From Ostrinia nubilalis (taxonomy: Eukaryota; Arthropoda; Insecta; Lepidoptera; Crambidae), in NCBI RefSeq assembly GCF_963855985.1, contig NC_087099.1, positions 15,406,001 through 15,470,000 on the forward strand: DNA of 64,000 nucleotides, written 5' to 3'. The position numbers and the translations under genes are program-made. The notes beneath the pieces are model-generated. The model was given only the letters and a program-made list of their open reading frames with translations. It did not search any database and had not been told where the DNA came from. Below, piece after piece: positions 54,801 through 56,252 of the stretch. Numbering within the stretch: position 1 is the stretch's first letter; every line of letters begins with the position of its first letter.

Positions 54801-56252
54801 CAGGTGGCAGTACAAAATTCCACTCTGTATAAGACGTATCGCTTATCCTTACCGGCAGCCCATCCGGGTCCATCCCCTGGAGCGTGTAGACGACGGAGCC
54901 GGTGGGCGTGGTCTCCGACAGCGCCAGGTTGTTCATGTCCTGCGTGAACACTGGCAGTTTGTTGCAGGACACTGCGGGAAAAAATAATTTCATTTTAGAG
55001 ACGAGTGTTAAGGAATAAGAACTGGCGAGTCGAATCTATACGACTTGCGCTTTCGACTTGTCGACTTGGCACCCTTAGATGTGTATTCTTTGTTGGCACA
55101 TAATTAGGTATTCTGCTGTAAAGTAATGAACTAGGCTCCCATTTTCAGATTTGGATGGAAAGGAAATCTTAAACTGTGAACTCAGTTCTTCTTTCTTCAT
55201 ACATTATGAAGATTTTAATCATGTATTTTTATACTAGCTTTTTTCCGCGGCTTCATCCGCGTGAAATTCAGTTTGTCACAAATCGTCATAAATTATAGCC
55301 TTTATGTTATTCTGGGTATTATATAAAGCTTTATACAGGGTGTTAGGTAAATGGGTATATGAGCCGACACTAGCCCATGTTAACATGGTCATATAAATGG
55401 TATGGTGAAGTCAGAAAATTGATATCTTCATTTTAATTATTTTATTTTTCATACAAATCGGATTTTATAAAATTTATTTTGTATGAAAATTAAAAAAAAT
55501 AAATGATGATATCAAATTTCTGACTTCACCATACCATTTATATGCCCATGTTAACATGGGCTAGTGTCGGCTCATATACCCATTTACCTAACACCCTGTA
55601 TATTATAGATACTGTAAAGTTTCATCGCAAGCCGTTCAGTAGTTTTAGCGTAAAAGAGTAACAAACATCCAGACGTCCAGACATCCATACAAACTTTCGC
55701 ATTTAAAATATTAGTAGGATTGCTTAATTACAACAATGTAATCTACATTGTAGGTGTACAAGTATATGACTAGCCTACATTATGAATTAATTTATCACAA
55801 AAAAAAAACAATTTAATACACCTACATAATAAATATTACCCAAAGGTATAATTATTGATATTTTTCTACAAAAAATATTATCTTCATGTGCATGCGGCTG
55901 TATAAGTTAGTAAGAACGTCTATTTCGAATGTGCTAATTAGATACTCAGATTTGTAACTGTACGTTTCTTTTAACAGAAAAGCGCTTTGTTTCACTTTCA
56001 CGTTTCATTAGAATACCTTTGCCAAAAAACATTGGGTATTGGCCTTTCATCTTTACTCAACACCTTAATCAGGCCTATAATATTATTCTTATACTTTAGT
56101 AAAGTAATGTAATAAGTCACCAAGGGGCTATAGTAAAGTAAAAAGCAACTAGATGAATAACAACAATAGCTATAAAGAATAATAATAAAAATAATGTTAC
56201 CTATTGTAAAATGTAAAGTCCATAGCGCTAGAACACGCCACCGAAGCTCCAT
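8675..56252 (-). CDS. Cad87A: Large 14-repeat cadherin receptor, Cad87A / cadherin-23-like (35 coding exons)
   Basis: Thirty-five exons with GT/AG borders (listed separately) join in one open frame of 1,830 codons; every intron phase matches across its junction. Order: signal peptide (1-18); 14 EC cadherin repeats (about 20-1520) with linkers such as DENDNPP, DVNDEPP, DVNDNAP, DINDNPP, DENDNEP; a membrane-proximal region (about 1525-1670); one transmembrane helix (about 1676-1701); and a ~129-residue tail with NPLWLETKLRPYEEQEL and a proline-rich end. Cadherins of this type are calcium-dependent adhesion receptors at the epithelial surface. Fourteen ECs and ~1.8-2.0 kb-residue length fit insect Cad87A, which is sometimes annotated cadherin-23-like. 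The tail lacks a recognisable beta-catenin site. It is not the Bt-toxin receptor cadherin, which has fewer ECs. Large cadherin: near certain. Cad87A identity: likely, from memory of the family only. Confidence 0.93.
8949..9202. mobile_element. MITE with 27-bp terminal inverted repeats
   Basis: CGCACCCCCGGTGCGACACT at the left end mirrors AGTGTCGCACCGGGGGTGCG at the right end. Lies in the last intron of the cadherin gene. Confidence 0.8.
9441..9554 (-). CDS. Cad87A: Cadherin exon 34: cytoplasmic tail
   Basis: Residues 1768-1805; PDNTYATIQTSRTAERFGDY ... GGDSPTPLEAALGFQ. YATI and DYATL are possible tyrosine-phosphorylation sites. Phase 0/0. Confidence 0.9.
10053..10258 (-). pseudogene. Partial copies of cadherin exon 33
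   Basis: 10053-10206 repeats the 3' part of exon 33 (GDQPDQPPDQAP... in reverse) with its GTGAGT donor but without the exon's acceptor end. It differs by a deletion of the STTEN-coding bases. A second short piece at 10218-10258 repeats the GDSLARRR end. Placed downstream of the real exon. Confidence 0.85.
10288..10740 (-). mobile_element. RTE-like LINE 3' fragment (RT C-terminus)
   Basis: Minus-strand ORF 10625-10290 reads MERAMLGVSLRDRIRNEEIR ... GHIARRDDGRWGRKVLEWRP, the C-terminal end common to RTE-type endonuclease/reverse transcriptases. It sits between exon 33 and its partial copies. Confidence 0.8.
10808..10994 (-). CDS. Cad87A: Cadherin exon 33: proximal cytoplasmic tail
   Basis: Residues 1705-1767; SLARRRILEELSTTENPLWL, KLRPYEEQELTMNVF, DQPDQPPDQAP. 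Phase 2 to 0. Partial copies lie downstream around an RTE fragment. Confidence 0.94.
11351..11456 (-). CDS. Cad87A: Cadherin exon 32: transmembrane helix
   Basis: Residues 1670-1705; AALIALLIVLFTGIVTFIVV followed by CACLKHW, one long hydrophobic helix ending in a basic stop-transfer. Phase 1 to 2. Confidence 0.95.
11712..11869 (-). CDS. Cad87A: Cadherin exon 31: membrane-proximal domain, second half
   Basis: Residues 1617-1670; WCEIHLLAVDPSTYQVL ... FDDLKDIYQEFGVETL. Phase 2 to 1. Confidence 0.92.
12040..12225 (-). pseudogene. Decayed partial copy of cadherin exon 30
   Basis: Two blocks (about 12045-12112 and 12180-12225) align by eye with the 3' part of exon 30 (for example CGCTTCTGAACTCC). 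An unrelated ~65-base insert lies between them, and the donor is mutated. Confidence 0.6.
12265..12467. mobile_element. Palindromic MITE, copy 1
   Basis: GTCTGTGAGCACGTAGAATT and its complement bound a near-perfect palindrome (CCCATCCTTATCGCTCGCGC inner arm). Its edge is under 20 bases from the exon 30 donor. Confidence 0.85.
12484..12647 (-). CDS. Cad87A: Cadherin exon 30: membrane-proximal domain, first half
   Basis: Residues 1563-1617; VWIIDRSSLIRMVVSRSC ... QADRRYDD. Phase 0 to 2. Resembles the membrane-adjacent, non-EC domain described in CDH23/PCDH15-class cadherins (inference). Confidence 0.9.
13109..13305. mobile_element. Palindromic MITE, copy 2 (same family as 12265-12467)
   Basis: Same arms (GAATTTTGTCCAATGACCCC / mirror), with a CTATAGTCT end mirrored by AGACTATAG. 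Ends about 20 bases from the exon 29 donor. Confidence 0.85.
13326..13438 (-). CDS. Cad87A: Cadherin exon 29: EC14 end
   Basis: Residues 1525-1562; VLMTAHYMSEYNQDRFVLDI ... AKAQVY. Phase 1 to 0. Confidence 0.92.
13571..13679. mobile_element. Short palindromic MITE
   Basis: GTAGGCCTAAGATGCGCGCC mirrors GGCGCGCATCTTAGGCCTAC; 109 bases in all. Confidence 0.8.
14256..14432 (-). CDS. Cad87A: Cadherin exon 28: EC14
   Basis: Residues 1466-1525; VVAEDPDLDENGTLIYMV, FNISQDG. Phase 1/1. Confidence 0.92.
14511..14790. repeat. Interspersed repeat fragment
   Basis: Starts ACAGGGTGTTTCTTGTAAGG. Its 14640-14790 part recurs in reverse orientation at about 54150-54340 (CTAGTAGG, CAAAGATAGGAAGGTGA blocks). 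Confidence 0.55.
14882..15030 (-). pseudogene. Second copy of cadherin exon 27 (internally deleted)
   Basis: Repeats exon 27 with an AG upstream and the GTGAGA donor, reading ILNSIDNSTEGQDPAVAIVR ... DENNNEPKF. It lacks about 13 codons corresponding to YASNSPILEHAAA. An AG two bases inside the copy would keep phase 2, so it could in principle be spliced in place of exon 27. Confidence 0.8.
15040..15152. repeat. Short interspersed repeat (CTGCAACTCCTGTGTAG family)
   Basis: GTTCCCACCGCTGCAACTCC followed by TGTGTAG and a TCAAGTTTG block. The same block is found near 13975-14070, 14790-14855 and 16325, and reversed near 31290-31350. Confidence 0.6.
15165..15355 (-). CDS. Cad87A: Cadherin exon 27: EC13 end and EC13-14 linker
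   Basis: Residues 1402-1466; YSLTIYASNSP, VRIRILDENDNEPKF, QKVYYAG. Phase 2 to 1. A near-complete second copy of this exon lies 0.14 kb downstream. Confidence 0.94.
15485..15637. mobile_element. GC-rich MITE
   Basis: GGTTTCCAC at the left mirrors GTGGAAACC at the right, with GGAGCGGAGCGGAGAAGT mirrored by ACTTCTCC...GCTCC inside. Confidence 0.7.
15671..16079. mobile_element. Interspersed element with ACCGACTTCAAA ends, copy 1
   Basis: Begins ACCGACTTCAAA and ends TTTGAAGTCGGTT, with two internal copies of AAGTTCATCCCCAATTTTCC. The same family is found in the opposite orientation at 38777-39182. Confidence 0.75.
16114..16249 (-). CDS. Cad87A: Cadherin exon 26: EC13 middle
   Basis: Residues 1357-1402; VKATDKDSGEHGKVYYHI, FTLDRTQGIIRA. 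Phase 1 to 2. Confidence 0.94.
16620..19469 (-). CDS. LINE ORF2: endonuclease-reverse transcriptase
   Basis: 949 codons. APE-type endonuclease at about 1-225 (YYQNVRGLRTK, LSETWL, LGDFNV, DRHHPAL). Reverse transcriptase at about 500-770 (NYRPIS, YTDYSKAFDKI, SGVPQGSHLGPLLF, YADDMKIF). No RNase H. The frame is uninterrupted and the catalytic YADD is intact. It is separated by 461 bases from ORF1, and a 149-codon ORF in that gap shows no features. Confidence 0.93.
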   Translation of the reverse strand: MDSTLMVYYQNVRGLRTKTDIFYRNLIQSDYDFVCLSETWLLEGIHDAEFFDSRYGVYRCDRDYKLRGNKLGGGVLIAVNRRYSVSSSSLLPVKAAAAEVVRVSVHLNAAHLLHVYCCYFPHCPLHYEVLCDIFESISNDICSSPDDKFMILGDFNVSNGNWTATDLGMDLIGLSNGDDLVDSLYSFMCFNDLLQFNAIPNFNGRYLDLVMCNFECLVNRCPTPLVAEDRHHPALSIRTSHIKPRILRPALRVVPNFRAANYDNINGEIRLVNWHELLADRSIQEAVDIFYDTINGIVSSHVPHKTVNNNSRYPSWFSKSLVKIISEKSKYHKKWKKYGRLSDYHTFALLRERQKRVQLECYNAYIRYCEGRIRLNSKFFWSFVKSKKSSNDVPDTMFSGGVSSSNGETICAMFNDYFQSAFEPRTCGLTSSTLLESQGAVSVGSIELSPELVEKYLKGLDINKGSGPDNLPPFFLRMCHRYLALPIYLLFDLSLKTGEMPSRWKQSFVVPVFKSGNKHNIQNYRPISKLCTIAKLFEKIIYDAIFPSLRPILADQQHGFINKRSTESNLCELVHFVAKSMDQGFQVDVVYTDYSKAFDKISHPILIRKLGLVGIHGDLLRWITSYLRDRSQAVTVKGHVSSFVPVSSGVPQGSHLGPLLFNVFINDIVHIFSNSNVLIYADDMKIFRRVKSITDCLLLQNDLEALSRYCLSNCLNLNIKKCNVITFTRKKSPIVFDYSVNDNIINRVNEVRDLGVYLDAKMSFCCHLDAISAKAYRMLGFVLRTGKEFKNCSTLVLLFNSYVRSILEYGSAVWNPHYQKYINMLDRIRNKFIKHLHFRCSNRGTCSHMESVPSLTDRRIERDQIFLFKLLHNLIDSPYLLSEIYLRCPRLSARNRCLFDVPLCRTNYAFNTFLPRACRCYNKQFQELDILGSNLSNFKKQIRDLSCGN
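19931..21025 (-). CDS. LINE ORF1 protein with PHD-like zinc finger
   Basis: 364 codons. The N-terminus has a C-C...C-x2-C-x4-H-x2-C...C-x2-C array (residues about 5-51) like the PHD finger of CR1-type ORF1 proteins. Residues about 125-205 form a coiled coil (repeated LKS/IKD/VES heptads). The rest (NVEIYGIPE..., RPIVVRFL) resembles the RRM-like fold of L1-type ORF1p. Its role is RNA binding for retrotransposition. No internal stops. Confidence 0.85.
   Translation of the reverse strand: MKFACCKSTTGGATDVIDCSNCKLSYHLKCLFPTEKRPDLAYRKNWTCPECVMARPRQLNKDTTPIRSNSNSSNVNKASYNDNITFRRGGSTSTSCSPVKQDMPESGLVARDCVISPDEIRSIIATEMGKLAAELRATIASELRTIKDDISSIKDSMNFINSKFEELSSRVDSVESDIKSLKSAGSDVGQLKSSLSVMENEINSREQWARRSNVEIYGIPERKTENLVELLDSISVASGFDLNCARDIDFVTRVAPKKTMSSSSKPRPIVVRFLARWKKDDFLSQVRKRKLKCSDIGFQSNNNFIYFNDHLTSSNKSLLQSVKKIAKDKNYQYVWVKNCAIMARRSDTSPVIHITNSSDLKKIL
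21698..21912 (-). mobile_element. RTE-like LINE 3' fragment
   Basis: Diverged copy of the ACGTCCTGCTGCTGGACAAA... to CCAACGGCCATCAG segment that also occurs at 10.3 and 43.6 kb. Confidence 0.7.
22006..22165 (-). CDS. Cad87A: Cadherin exon 25: EC12-13 linker and EC13 start
   Basis: Residues 1304-1357; LVIVAVDNGTPAQ, ADDDDNAPRF, IKENLPAGVIV. Phase 0 to 1. The next intron holds the CR1-like LINE. Confidence 0.95.
22540..24022 (-). pseudogene. Array of partial copies of cadherin exon 24
   Basis: At least seven units, each carrying the 3' half of exon 24 (NQNVGETQEFSLDADTGELR, LDREHKSEYQ) plus the GTTAGT-type donor and ~60 bases of intron. Adjacent units are spaced 178-193 bases (for example GGTTCATCTAC at 23451, 23629, 23822, 24000). 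Only the most distal block (about 22540-22585) also retains acceptor-side exon sequence. An RTE fragment interrupts the array at about 23.09-23.27 kb. Confidence 0.9.
23089..23264 (-). mobile_element. RTE-like LINE 3' fragment inside exon 24 array
   Basis: CAAATGACGTCCACTGCTGG through CCCGTGGTCGCCA matches the fragment at 10.29-10.46 kb. Confidence 0.75.
24023..24220 (-). CDS. Cad87A: Cadherin exon 24: EC12 middle
   Basis: Residues 1238-1303; IKATDEDSGENGRVSYYL, FSLDADTGELRT, LDREHKSEYQ. Phase 0/0; donor GTTAGT. Heads a large downstream array of partial copies. Confidence 0.95.
24622..24839 (-). CDS. Cad87A: Cadherin exon 23: EC11 end and EC11-12 linker
   Basis: Residues 1165-1237; FSVDPNNGIIYP, VTATDEAGRG, VLSVNKHSPVF (non-canonical linker). 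Phase 1 to 0. Confidence 0.94.
25061..25283. repeat. LINE 3' tail with (TTTGAT)n
   Basis: GCGTTTCTTCTCAGCACTTG ... AAGTGCCACTTGTAG ending in repeated TTTGAT. A related tail lies in the other orientation at about 31655-31930 and a decayed one at 11065-11200. Confidence 0.6.
25504..25690 (-). CDS. Cad87A: Cadherin exon 22: EC10-11 linker and EC11 start
   Basis: Residues 1103-1165; VHIKVLDINDNPPIF, then LAEDKDEGINGKLEY. Phase 0 to 1. Confidence 0.95.
25926..26087. mobile_element. PIF/Harbinger-type MITE (TTA target duplication)
   Basis: 162 bases; ends GAGTAGGCGCACACCGTTGA and its mirror, flanked by TTA at 25923-25925 and 26088-26090. Confidence 0.85.
26159..26349 (-). CDS. Cad87A: Cadherin exon 21: EC10 middle
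   Basis: Residues 1039-1102; FTIDPSSGVITV, IDRETTSDVYLHAIASDNAP. Phase 1 to 0. Confidence 0.95.
26857..27096 (-). CDS. Cad87A: Cadherin exon 20: EC9 end, linker, EC10 start
   Basis: Residues 959-1039; RIDYEKIHS, VTVDIVNVNDEEPVF, VAEHSTAGTKV, DKDEG. Phase 1/1. Confidence 0.95.
27449..27900. repeat. GC-headed retro-fragment with (GACA)n tail
   Basis: Head CTAGCGGCCGCCCGCGACTT, recurring at 58029 and reversed at 34795. It ends in a GACA microsatellite (27793-27828) followed by a hairpin where AACAGACAGACAGACA (about 27858) pairs with TGTCTGTCTGTCTGTT (about 27890). Confidence 0.7.
28122..28319 (-). CDS. Cad87A: Cadherin exon 19: EC8-9 linker and EC9 start
   Basis: Residues 893-959; linker IVDVNRHAPVF (non-canonical), LVEEQPLGTVL, FEIDNVTG. 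Phase 1/1. Confidence 0.94.
29235..29388 (-). CDS. Cad87A: Cadherin exon 18: EC8 end
   Basis: Residues 842-893; FSIHPNGTVSVAQRLDRG. Phase 0 to 1. Confidence 0.93.
29722..29992 (-). pseudogene. Two partial copies of cadherin exon 17
   Basis: 29722-29829 and 29879-29992 repeat the exon 17 3' end (DPDITDNGLLVYELLKDRLI) with GTAAG donors. The nearer copy has a mutated LLV/KDR segment. Both lie downstream of the real exon and lack its first half. Confidence 0.88.
30036..30271 (-). CDS. Cad87A: Cadherin exon 17: EC7-8 linker and EC8 start
   Basis: Residues 763-841; LTVHVINVNDKKPYF and VSADAEIGTQV. Phase 1 to 0. Two partial copies downstream. Confidence 0.95.
30703..30894 (-). CDS. Cad87A: Cadherin exon 16: EC7 middle
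   Basis: Residues 699-763; VRATDLDSGINAEIKY, FAIDNVTGVVTV, LDYDKRNTY. Phase 1/1. Confidence 0.95.
31462..31585 (-). CDS. Cad87A: Cadherin exon 15: EC6-7 linker and EC7 start
   Basis: Residues 658-699; VEVTVRDVNNHAPVF (linker Asp replaced), then VPEDAPIG. Phase 0 to 1. Confidence 0.94.
31655..31930. repeat. LINE 3' tail fragment
   Basis: ATTAAAATCAAAATCAAAAA then TTTATTCAGTTTAC...CAAGTGGCACTTATGAACG, the mirror of the tail at 25.1-25.3 kb. Confidence 0.55.
32223..32482 (-). mobile_element. RTE-like LINE fragment in exon 14 array, copy 1
   Basis: ACGTTCACTGCCGAACATAG ... CCTGCCCATTACCACTTCCG, the RT C-terminal segment. Confidence 0.75.
32955..33214 (-). mobile_element. RTE-like LINE fragment in exon 14 array, copy 2
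   Basis: Nearly identical to 32223-32482, duplicated together with its flanks. Confidence 0.75.
33397..33652 (-). mobile_element. RTE-like LINE fragment in exon 14 array, copy 3
   Basis: More diverged copy of the same segment (ACGTCCATTGGTGAACATAG ...). Confidence 0.7.
33947..34111 (-). CDS. Cad87A: Cadherin exon 14: EC6 middle
   Basis: Residues 603-657; VQARDLDASSELRYSI ... FWIDQLSGRIAV. Phase 0/0. Its 3' part and donor are repeated about seven times downstream. Confidence 0.94.
34595..34795. repeat. GC-headed retro-fragment, reversed
   Basis: Ends TCGCGGGCGGCCGCTAG, the mirror of 27449 and 58029, and starts with a GACT microsatellite (about 34606-34625). Lies in the intron after exon 13. 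Confidence 0.65.
34905..35054 (-). CDS. Cad87A: Cadherin exon 13: EC5-6 linker and EC6 start
   Basis: Residues 553-602; LQISLTDSNDNPPVF linker and the EC6 start ASIDEDAVKF. Phase 0/0. Confidence 0.94.
35496..35658 (-). CDS. Cad87A: Cadherin exon 12: EC5 middle
   Basis: Residues 498-552; FRVDNRTGLITV and LDFETRKDY. Carries two extra cysteines in a CPTPGQTPC loop, which could form a local disulfide. Phase 2 to 0. Confidence 0.94.
35941..36102. mobile_element. MITE with AGCCAAAGCA ends, copy 1
   Basis: AGCCAAAGCATACGATGCGT mirrors ACGCATCGTGTGCTTTGGCT. The same family occurs at 52414-52576. Confidence 0.75.
36184..36315 (-). pseudogene. Partial copy of cadherin exon 11
   Basis: Repeats NDNAPQFADEPYS ... 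VPEAAPAGTK ... DRDTG with its GTAAGG donor; lacks the first part of the exon. Downstream of the real exon. Confidence 0.88.
36383..36570 (-). CDS. Cad87A: Cadherin exon 11: EC4-5 linker and EC5 start
   Basis: Residues 436-498; VTVSLTDVNDNAPQF, VPEAAPAGT, ATDRDTG. Phase 0 to 2. One partial copy downstream. Confidence 0.95.
36876..37028 (-). CDS. Cad87A: Cadherin exon 10: EC4 middle
   Basis: Residues 385-435; FTLRLSDEFGAFIVEPSTAT ... LDYED. Phase 0/0. Confidence 0.94.
37440..37870 (-). pseudogene. Three partial copies of cadherin exon 9
   Basis: Blocks near 37450-37540, 37555-37680 and 37810-37870 repeat the exon 9 3' end (PVGTPLPNLDMVVTDTDL) or its NRREYSVEIPES part. Each is next to a GTAAGTC-like donor. 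An RTE fragment on the plus strand (about 37690-37795) separates two of them. Confidence 0.85.
37690..37795 (+). mobile_element. RTE-like LINE 3' end, opposite orientation
   Basis: Reads SLGEAFVQQW-type sequence on the plus strand (GGGGGAGGCCTTTGTCCAGC), ending at the usual GGCTGAAACGAACGAA tail. Confidence 0.7.
37938..38135 (-). CDS. Cad87A: Cadherin exon 9: EC3-4 linker and EC4 start
   Basis: Residues 319-384; TITVTIKDVNDEPPRF linker, then IPESLPVGTP. Phase 0/0. Partial copies lie downstream. Confidence 0.95.
38777..39182. mobile_element. Interspersed element with ACCGACTTCAAA ends, copy 2
   Basis: Inverted relative to 15671-16079; begins AACCGACTTC and ends GAAGTCGGTT. Confidence 0.75.
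39207..39488. mobile_element. MITE with ~30-bp terminal inverted repeats
   Basis: CATATGTACACTTTAACGTG mirrors CACGTTAAAGTGTACATATG at the far end. Confidence 0.8.
39805..40445. repeat. Tandem repeat, ~178-bp unit, ~3.5 copies
   Basis: TGCTGCATCTGCCATCTTTT recurs near 39831, 40008, 40186 and 40365, with the rest of the unit (GGTGGAGGAAGGGACGCTCT) conserved between. Lies in the intron between exons 8 and 9. Confidence 0.85.
40513..41104. mobile_element. DNA transposon with TCGATGGGTGCC ends, short form
   Basis: Ends TCGATGGGTGCCTGAAATAA and its mirror; 592 bases, non-coding. A second, interrupted copy is at 53203-54720. Confidence 0.8.
41105..42112. other. Intron segment, nothing recognised
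   Basis: About 1 kb of intron sequence between a DNA transposon and exon 8. No exon or clear repeat seen; a 63-codon minus-strand ORF at 41231-41422 has no recognisable features. Confidence 0.5.
42113..42225 (-). CDS. Cad87A: Cadherin exon 8: EC3 middle
   Basis: Residues 281-318, PLDFFVLDSSTGELRTAKPL followed by DRE. Phase 1 to 0; joining it to exon 7 restores LVTN-PLDFF. Confidence 0.93.
42345..43226 (-). pseudogene. Tandem array of six partial copies of cadherin exon 7
   Basis: The exon 7 3' part (APVGTLALTVKARDADRAQP, RDVMLELVT) with an AGTAAGTA-type donor recurs near 42371, 42513, 42651, 42796, 42961 and 43103 (real exon at 43245), about 142 bases per unit. Most copies have a TAG where the real exon reads SEDAP, so they cannot encode a full domain. 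Confidence 0.92.
43227..43419 (-). CDS. Cad87A: Cadherin exon 7: EC2-3 linker and EC3 start
   Basis: Residues 217-281; the linker reads DVQNSPPVF (calcium ligands partly lost), then LSEDAPVGT. Phase 0 to 1. Its 3' part is repeated six times downstream. Confidence 0.94.
43553..44009 (-). mobile_element. RTE-like LINE 3' fragment
   Basis: 150-codon minus-strand ORF: CVLPVITYGSETVPLTIGLI, RAMERAMLGVSLRDRIRNEE, GHIVRRTDGRWGRKVLEWRP, PPTRWTDD. Its 5' end is a short inverted repeat (43939-43970 / 43988-44019). It abuts the exon 7 region. Confidence 0.85.
44461..44472 (+). repeat. Target-site duplication of I-like LINE, 3' side
   Basis: AAACTCCGCCAA, identical to 49759-49770. Confidence 0.9.
44666..48436 (-). 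CDS. LINE ORF2: endonuclease, reverse transcriptase, RNase H
   Basis: 1,256 codons, uninterrupted. APE endonuclease at about 1-230 (QFNVEG, LNETWL, SGDINAHH, GSYHYP). RT at about 480-770 (NSYRPISL, FLDVQGAFD, GTMQGATISPLLYN, FADDLLIY). RNase H at about 1010-1130 with the D-E-D-D set (YTDGSK, TAESYA, LTDSK, GNEIVDLAAR). C-terminal CTYC...H...C motif. The RNase H places it in the I-like group. All visible catalytic residues are present. Confidence 0.94.
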   Translation of the reverse strand: MDKSFIRISQFNVEGVINKKPLLIKFLIDNDIDICLLNETWLKENSSFRIHNYNLVSKIGKEKEGRGGVAILVKDTLKYSVIELPFYDFLQPVAINLRTGIGNLSILCIYCPPPKENRSRFNGSKLKQIINLLPKPLLLSGDINAHHIAFGCATSNGRGNEVYNIFDESDLCILNSGAPTTVGRSVHNPSAIDVTCVSPSVAPLCDWKVYDDPMGSYHYPTVTDIQISVDKYQISEPVHKFIYNKTDWFKFHTETENMVVNINLDNTDPLIIYDDFYNNLISIRDKCVPKVVKTSPNIMKKPVPWWDDECNSAVKKSKDALNFYRRNPSIENYIAYKKLDAAKKLTLKEKKKTGWKSLCESFNRYTPVSTVWNYMKRFKRVSIPKLPKNDEWIPSFFEKYSPLSPPEKQVNNSLLQTYFSQIGDEKAAFLSQHFSWEEFMTALQSRRNTTPGLDNIPYEVIRRLHINAKKLLLYIFNLLWQTQVIPDSWKTQCVIPILKPDKPPDDCNSYRPISLSSCIGKVFECMLKTRLDYYVESNNILPNEQFGFRKGRSAAESFTALVSDVRNSLDSHSATACVFLDVQGAFDNVVPSILIAILCDIGVPGVVCKWIFNFLYKRIMYIKFNNIIHGPGYVYKGTMQGATISPLLYNLYTSQINKYLTQRDIKFLQFADDLLIYTVNKNVNTAVHSLNLALVEIHNFYSGKLKLDISPNKSGVMLFSKKYNECNSNIYYNNNPLPWIQEKKFLGVCLDKKLTFESHIKLLIRNSSKALNILRSLAGVSWGSDPKILSMLYKSLVRSHFDYSTLAYMNCSPTLLKKLDVIQNKALRIITGAMCSTPIIAMQCETCIPPLVLRRIQLAGNFCLKLITSTNKPVLDRIMPPLSSQMCSTPPPPITGNELISGRTPALLRIALYIESLTVNMYKDKPWPMYKVNYEDLVVKNFTILREKITNQIDLNKFLNKSYYKVYTDGSKKENRVTSAFYDPQLKLTQSHKIESHCSIFTAESYAILLALKHICTCNPPSDNIIILTDSKSVLLALENNSCKYNLNYIIYDIKKLINNIYRLTGKTLLFLWVPSHRGIRGNEIVDLAARNGFDVDHSTLLKLPHTDYQAAINQDLKKIWHEYWTITSMEKGKWYAKIQGSPPAKPWYHRRNENIDNRKFITIINRLRFGHCHAPTHLKRLNLIPSPECTYCNEELADLEHIILKCRSFGVQRLVMIDDLQSICERVPESLDELLKDPKLFKPLYTFVVSTLGTI
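48437..49627 (-). CDS. LINE ORF1 (gag-like, three zinc knuckles)
   Basis: 396 codons. A central RNA-binding region is followed by three CCHC-type knuckles (CFKCFKFNHGAKIC, CSICSEEHHFSEC, CINCQGAHLAISRDC) at about residues 210-270, then a Ser/Thr-rich tail. Typical of I/Jockey-type ORF1 nucleocapsid proteins. The stop codon abuts the ORF2 start (TAAATG), suggesting termination-reinitiation. Confidence 0.9.
   Translation of the reverse strand: MPDGDGKDPPRGKEKRKAPNRDHTYTTADEDFYKPYVKPGYRRLFAENTVSGEFSVFVESTKENEKIGNNNPILTTNLFKNEIKGITNLKRINANKICVTFSQSSNANNFLKNDPFLTKHQLKAYIPATAVETVGVLRFVPTSISNEELFKKLSSSYEIIGVRRFTKRDNGDIKPFQSVSITFLSTVLPEHVYLDLFRFRVFPYNAPLLQCFKCFKFNHGAKICKSVQKCSICSEEHHFSECTSNKIAKCINCQGAHLAISRDCPVKKQKMEDKKNKLTYANMVSSSAAATKSSPVIKNYISEFPLLAAPKTNLKSIASRKPQASSVSTATSSTSTNSMEVKEKEPLTNEQLIDEILNNDFIRKGLVGALVAIGNETRAVNSSIIQEILIKSFKGL
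49759..49770 (+). repeat. Target-site duplication of I-like LINE, 5' side
   Basis: AAACTCCGCCAA, identical to 44461-44472. Confidence 0.9.
50063..50125. repeat. Short inverted repeat
   Basis: AAAATAGTAAGACACG mirrors CGTGTCTTACTATTTT, with GTAAGATTTT / AAAATCTTA further out; probably a small MITE remnant. Confidence 0.5.
50258..50392 (-). CDS. Cad87A: Cadherin exon 6: EC2 end
   Basis: Residues 172-216; LNYNDKQFYQFQLYAT replaces the usual LDYE motif. Phase 0/0. The next intron holds the intact I-like LINE. Confidence 0.93.
50425..50565. repeat. Retro-fragment ('ACTAGCTGACCCGGCGAA')
   Basis: Decayed relative of the GC-headed fragments at 58.2 and 61.3 kb, in the intron between exons 5 and 6. 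Confidence 0.5.
50580..50702 (-). CDS. Cad87A: Cadherin exon 5: EC2 start
   Basis: Residues 131-171; SPYEVDVPEDEAIGTTIL is a typical EC N-terminal strand with the PEDxxxGT motif. Phase 0/0. Confidence 0.94.
51123..51254 (-). CDS. Cad87A: Cadherin exon 4: EC1 end and EC1-2 linker
   Basis: Residues 87-130; ends VTVIVLDENDNPPTFKN, a perfect calcium-binding inter-repeat linker. Phase 0/0. Confidence 0.95.
51908..51994 (-). CDS. Cad87A: Cadherin exon 3: EC1 middle
   Basis: Residues 58-86; contains FTVNLSTGEVTLNRPLDRE, the canonical STGE and LDRE calcium-site motifs. Phase 0/0. Confidence 0.95.
52414..52576. mobile_element. MITE with AGCCAAAGCA ends, copy 2
   Basis: AGAGCCAAAGCACACGATCC mirrored by CGTGTGCTTTGGTTCT. 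Same family as 35941-36102 (shared CGCACCGCAAAGATTTCGC core). Confidence 0.75.
52609..52720. mobile_element. Short palindromic MITE
   Basis: CTAATGGTGCGTCCACACTG mirrors CAGTGTGGACGCACCATTAG; 112 bases. Confidence 0.85.
52841..54827. mobile_element. TA-flanked MITE split by a nested DNA transposon
   Basis: Left end CAGGGTGGAATTTTGTAATG mirrors right end TACAAAATTCCACTCTG, with further matching arms (GCCACCTGGAGG). TA lies on both sides. The interior is occupied by the element at 53203-54720. Its right end is 24 bases from the exon 2 donor. Confidence 0.85.
53203..54720. mobile_element. DNA transposon with TCGATGGGTGCC ends, long form
   Basis: Outer parts (53203-53437 and about 54360-54720) match the 592-base element at 40513-41104. 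The ~920 bases between are extra and include a repeat shared with 14.64-14.79 kb. No transposase ORF. Confidence 0.8.
54853..54971 (-). CDS. Cad87A: Cadherin exon 2: start of EC1
   Basis: Residues 18-57, VSCNKLPVFTQDMNNLALSE..., ending DPDGLP; phase 1 to 0. The donor GTAAGG lies only about 24 bases from the end of a nested MITE. Confidence 0.93.
55240..55710. repeat. Retro-fragment interrupted by a MITE
   Basis: Halves 55240-55335 and 55600-55710 match the uninterrupted copy at 61268-61482 (CATCATAAATTATAGCC-like, AACATCCAGACATCC). Confidence 0.7.
55336..55598. mobile_element. Palindromic MITE with TA target duplication
   Basis: CAGGGTGTTAGGTAAATGGG mirrors CCCATTTACCTAACACCCTG with >70-bp arms; TA at 55334-55335 and 55599-55600. 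Confidence 0.9.
56201..56252 (-). CDS. Cad87A: Cadherin exon 1: start codon and signal peptide
   Basis: Encodes residues 1-17, MELRWRVLALWTLHFTI, a basic start followed by a hydrophobic core typical of a signal peptide. Ends in phase 1 at a GTAACA donor. An AG acceptor just upstream (exon would begin at 56262) implies a 10-base 5' UTR piece and a separate upstream non-coding exon. Confidence 0.85.
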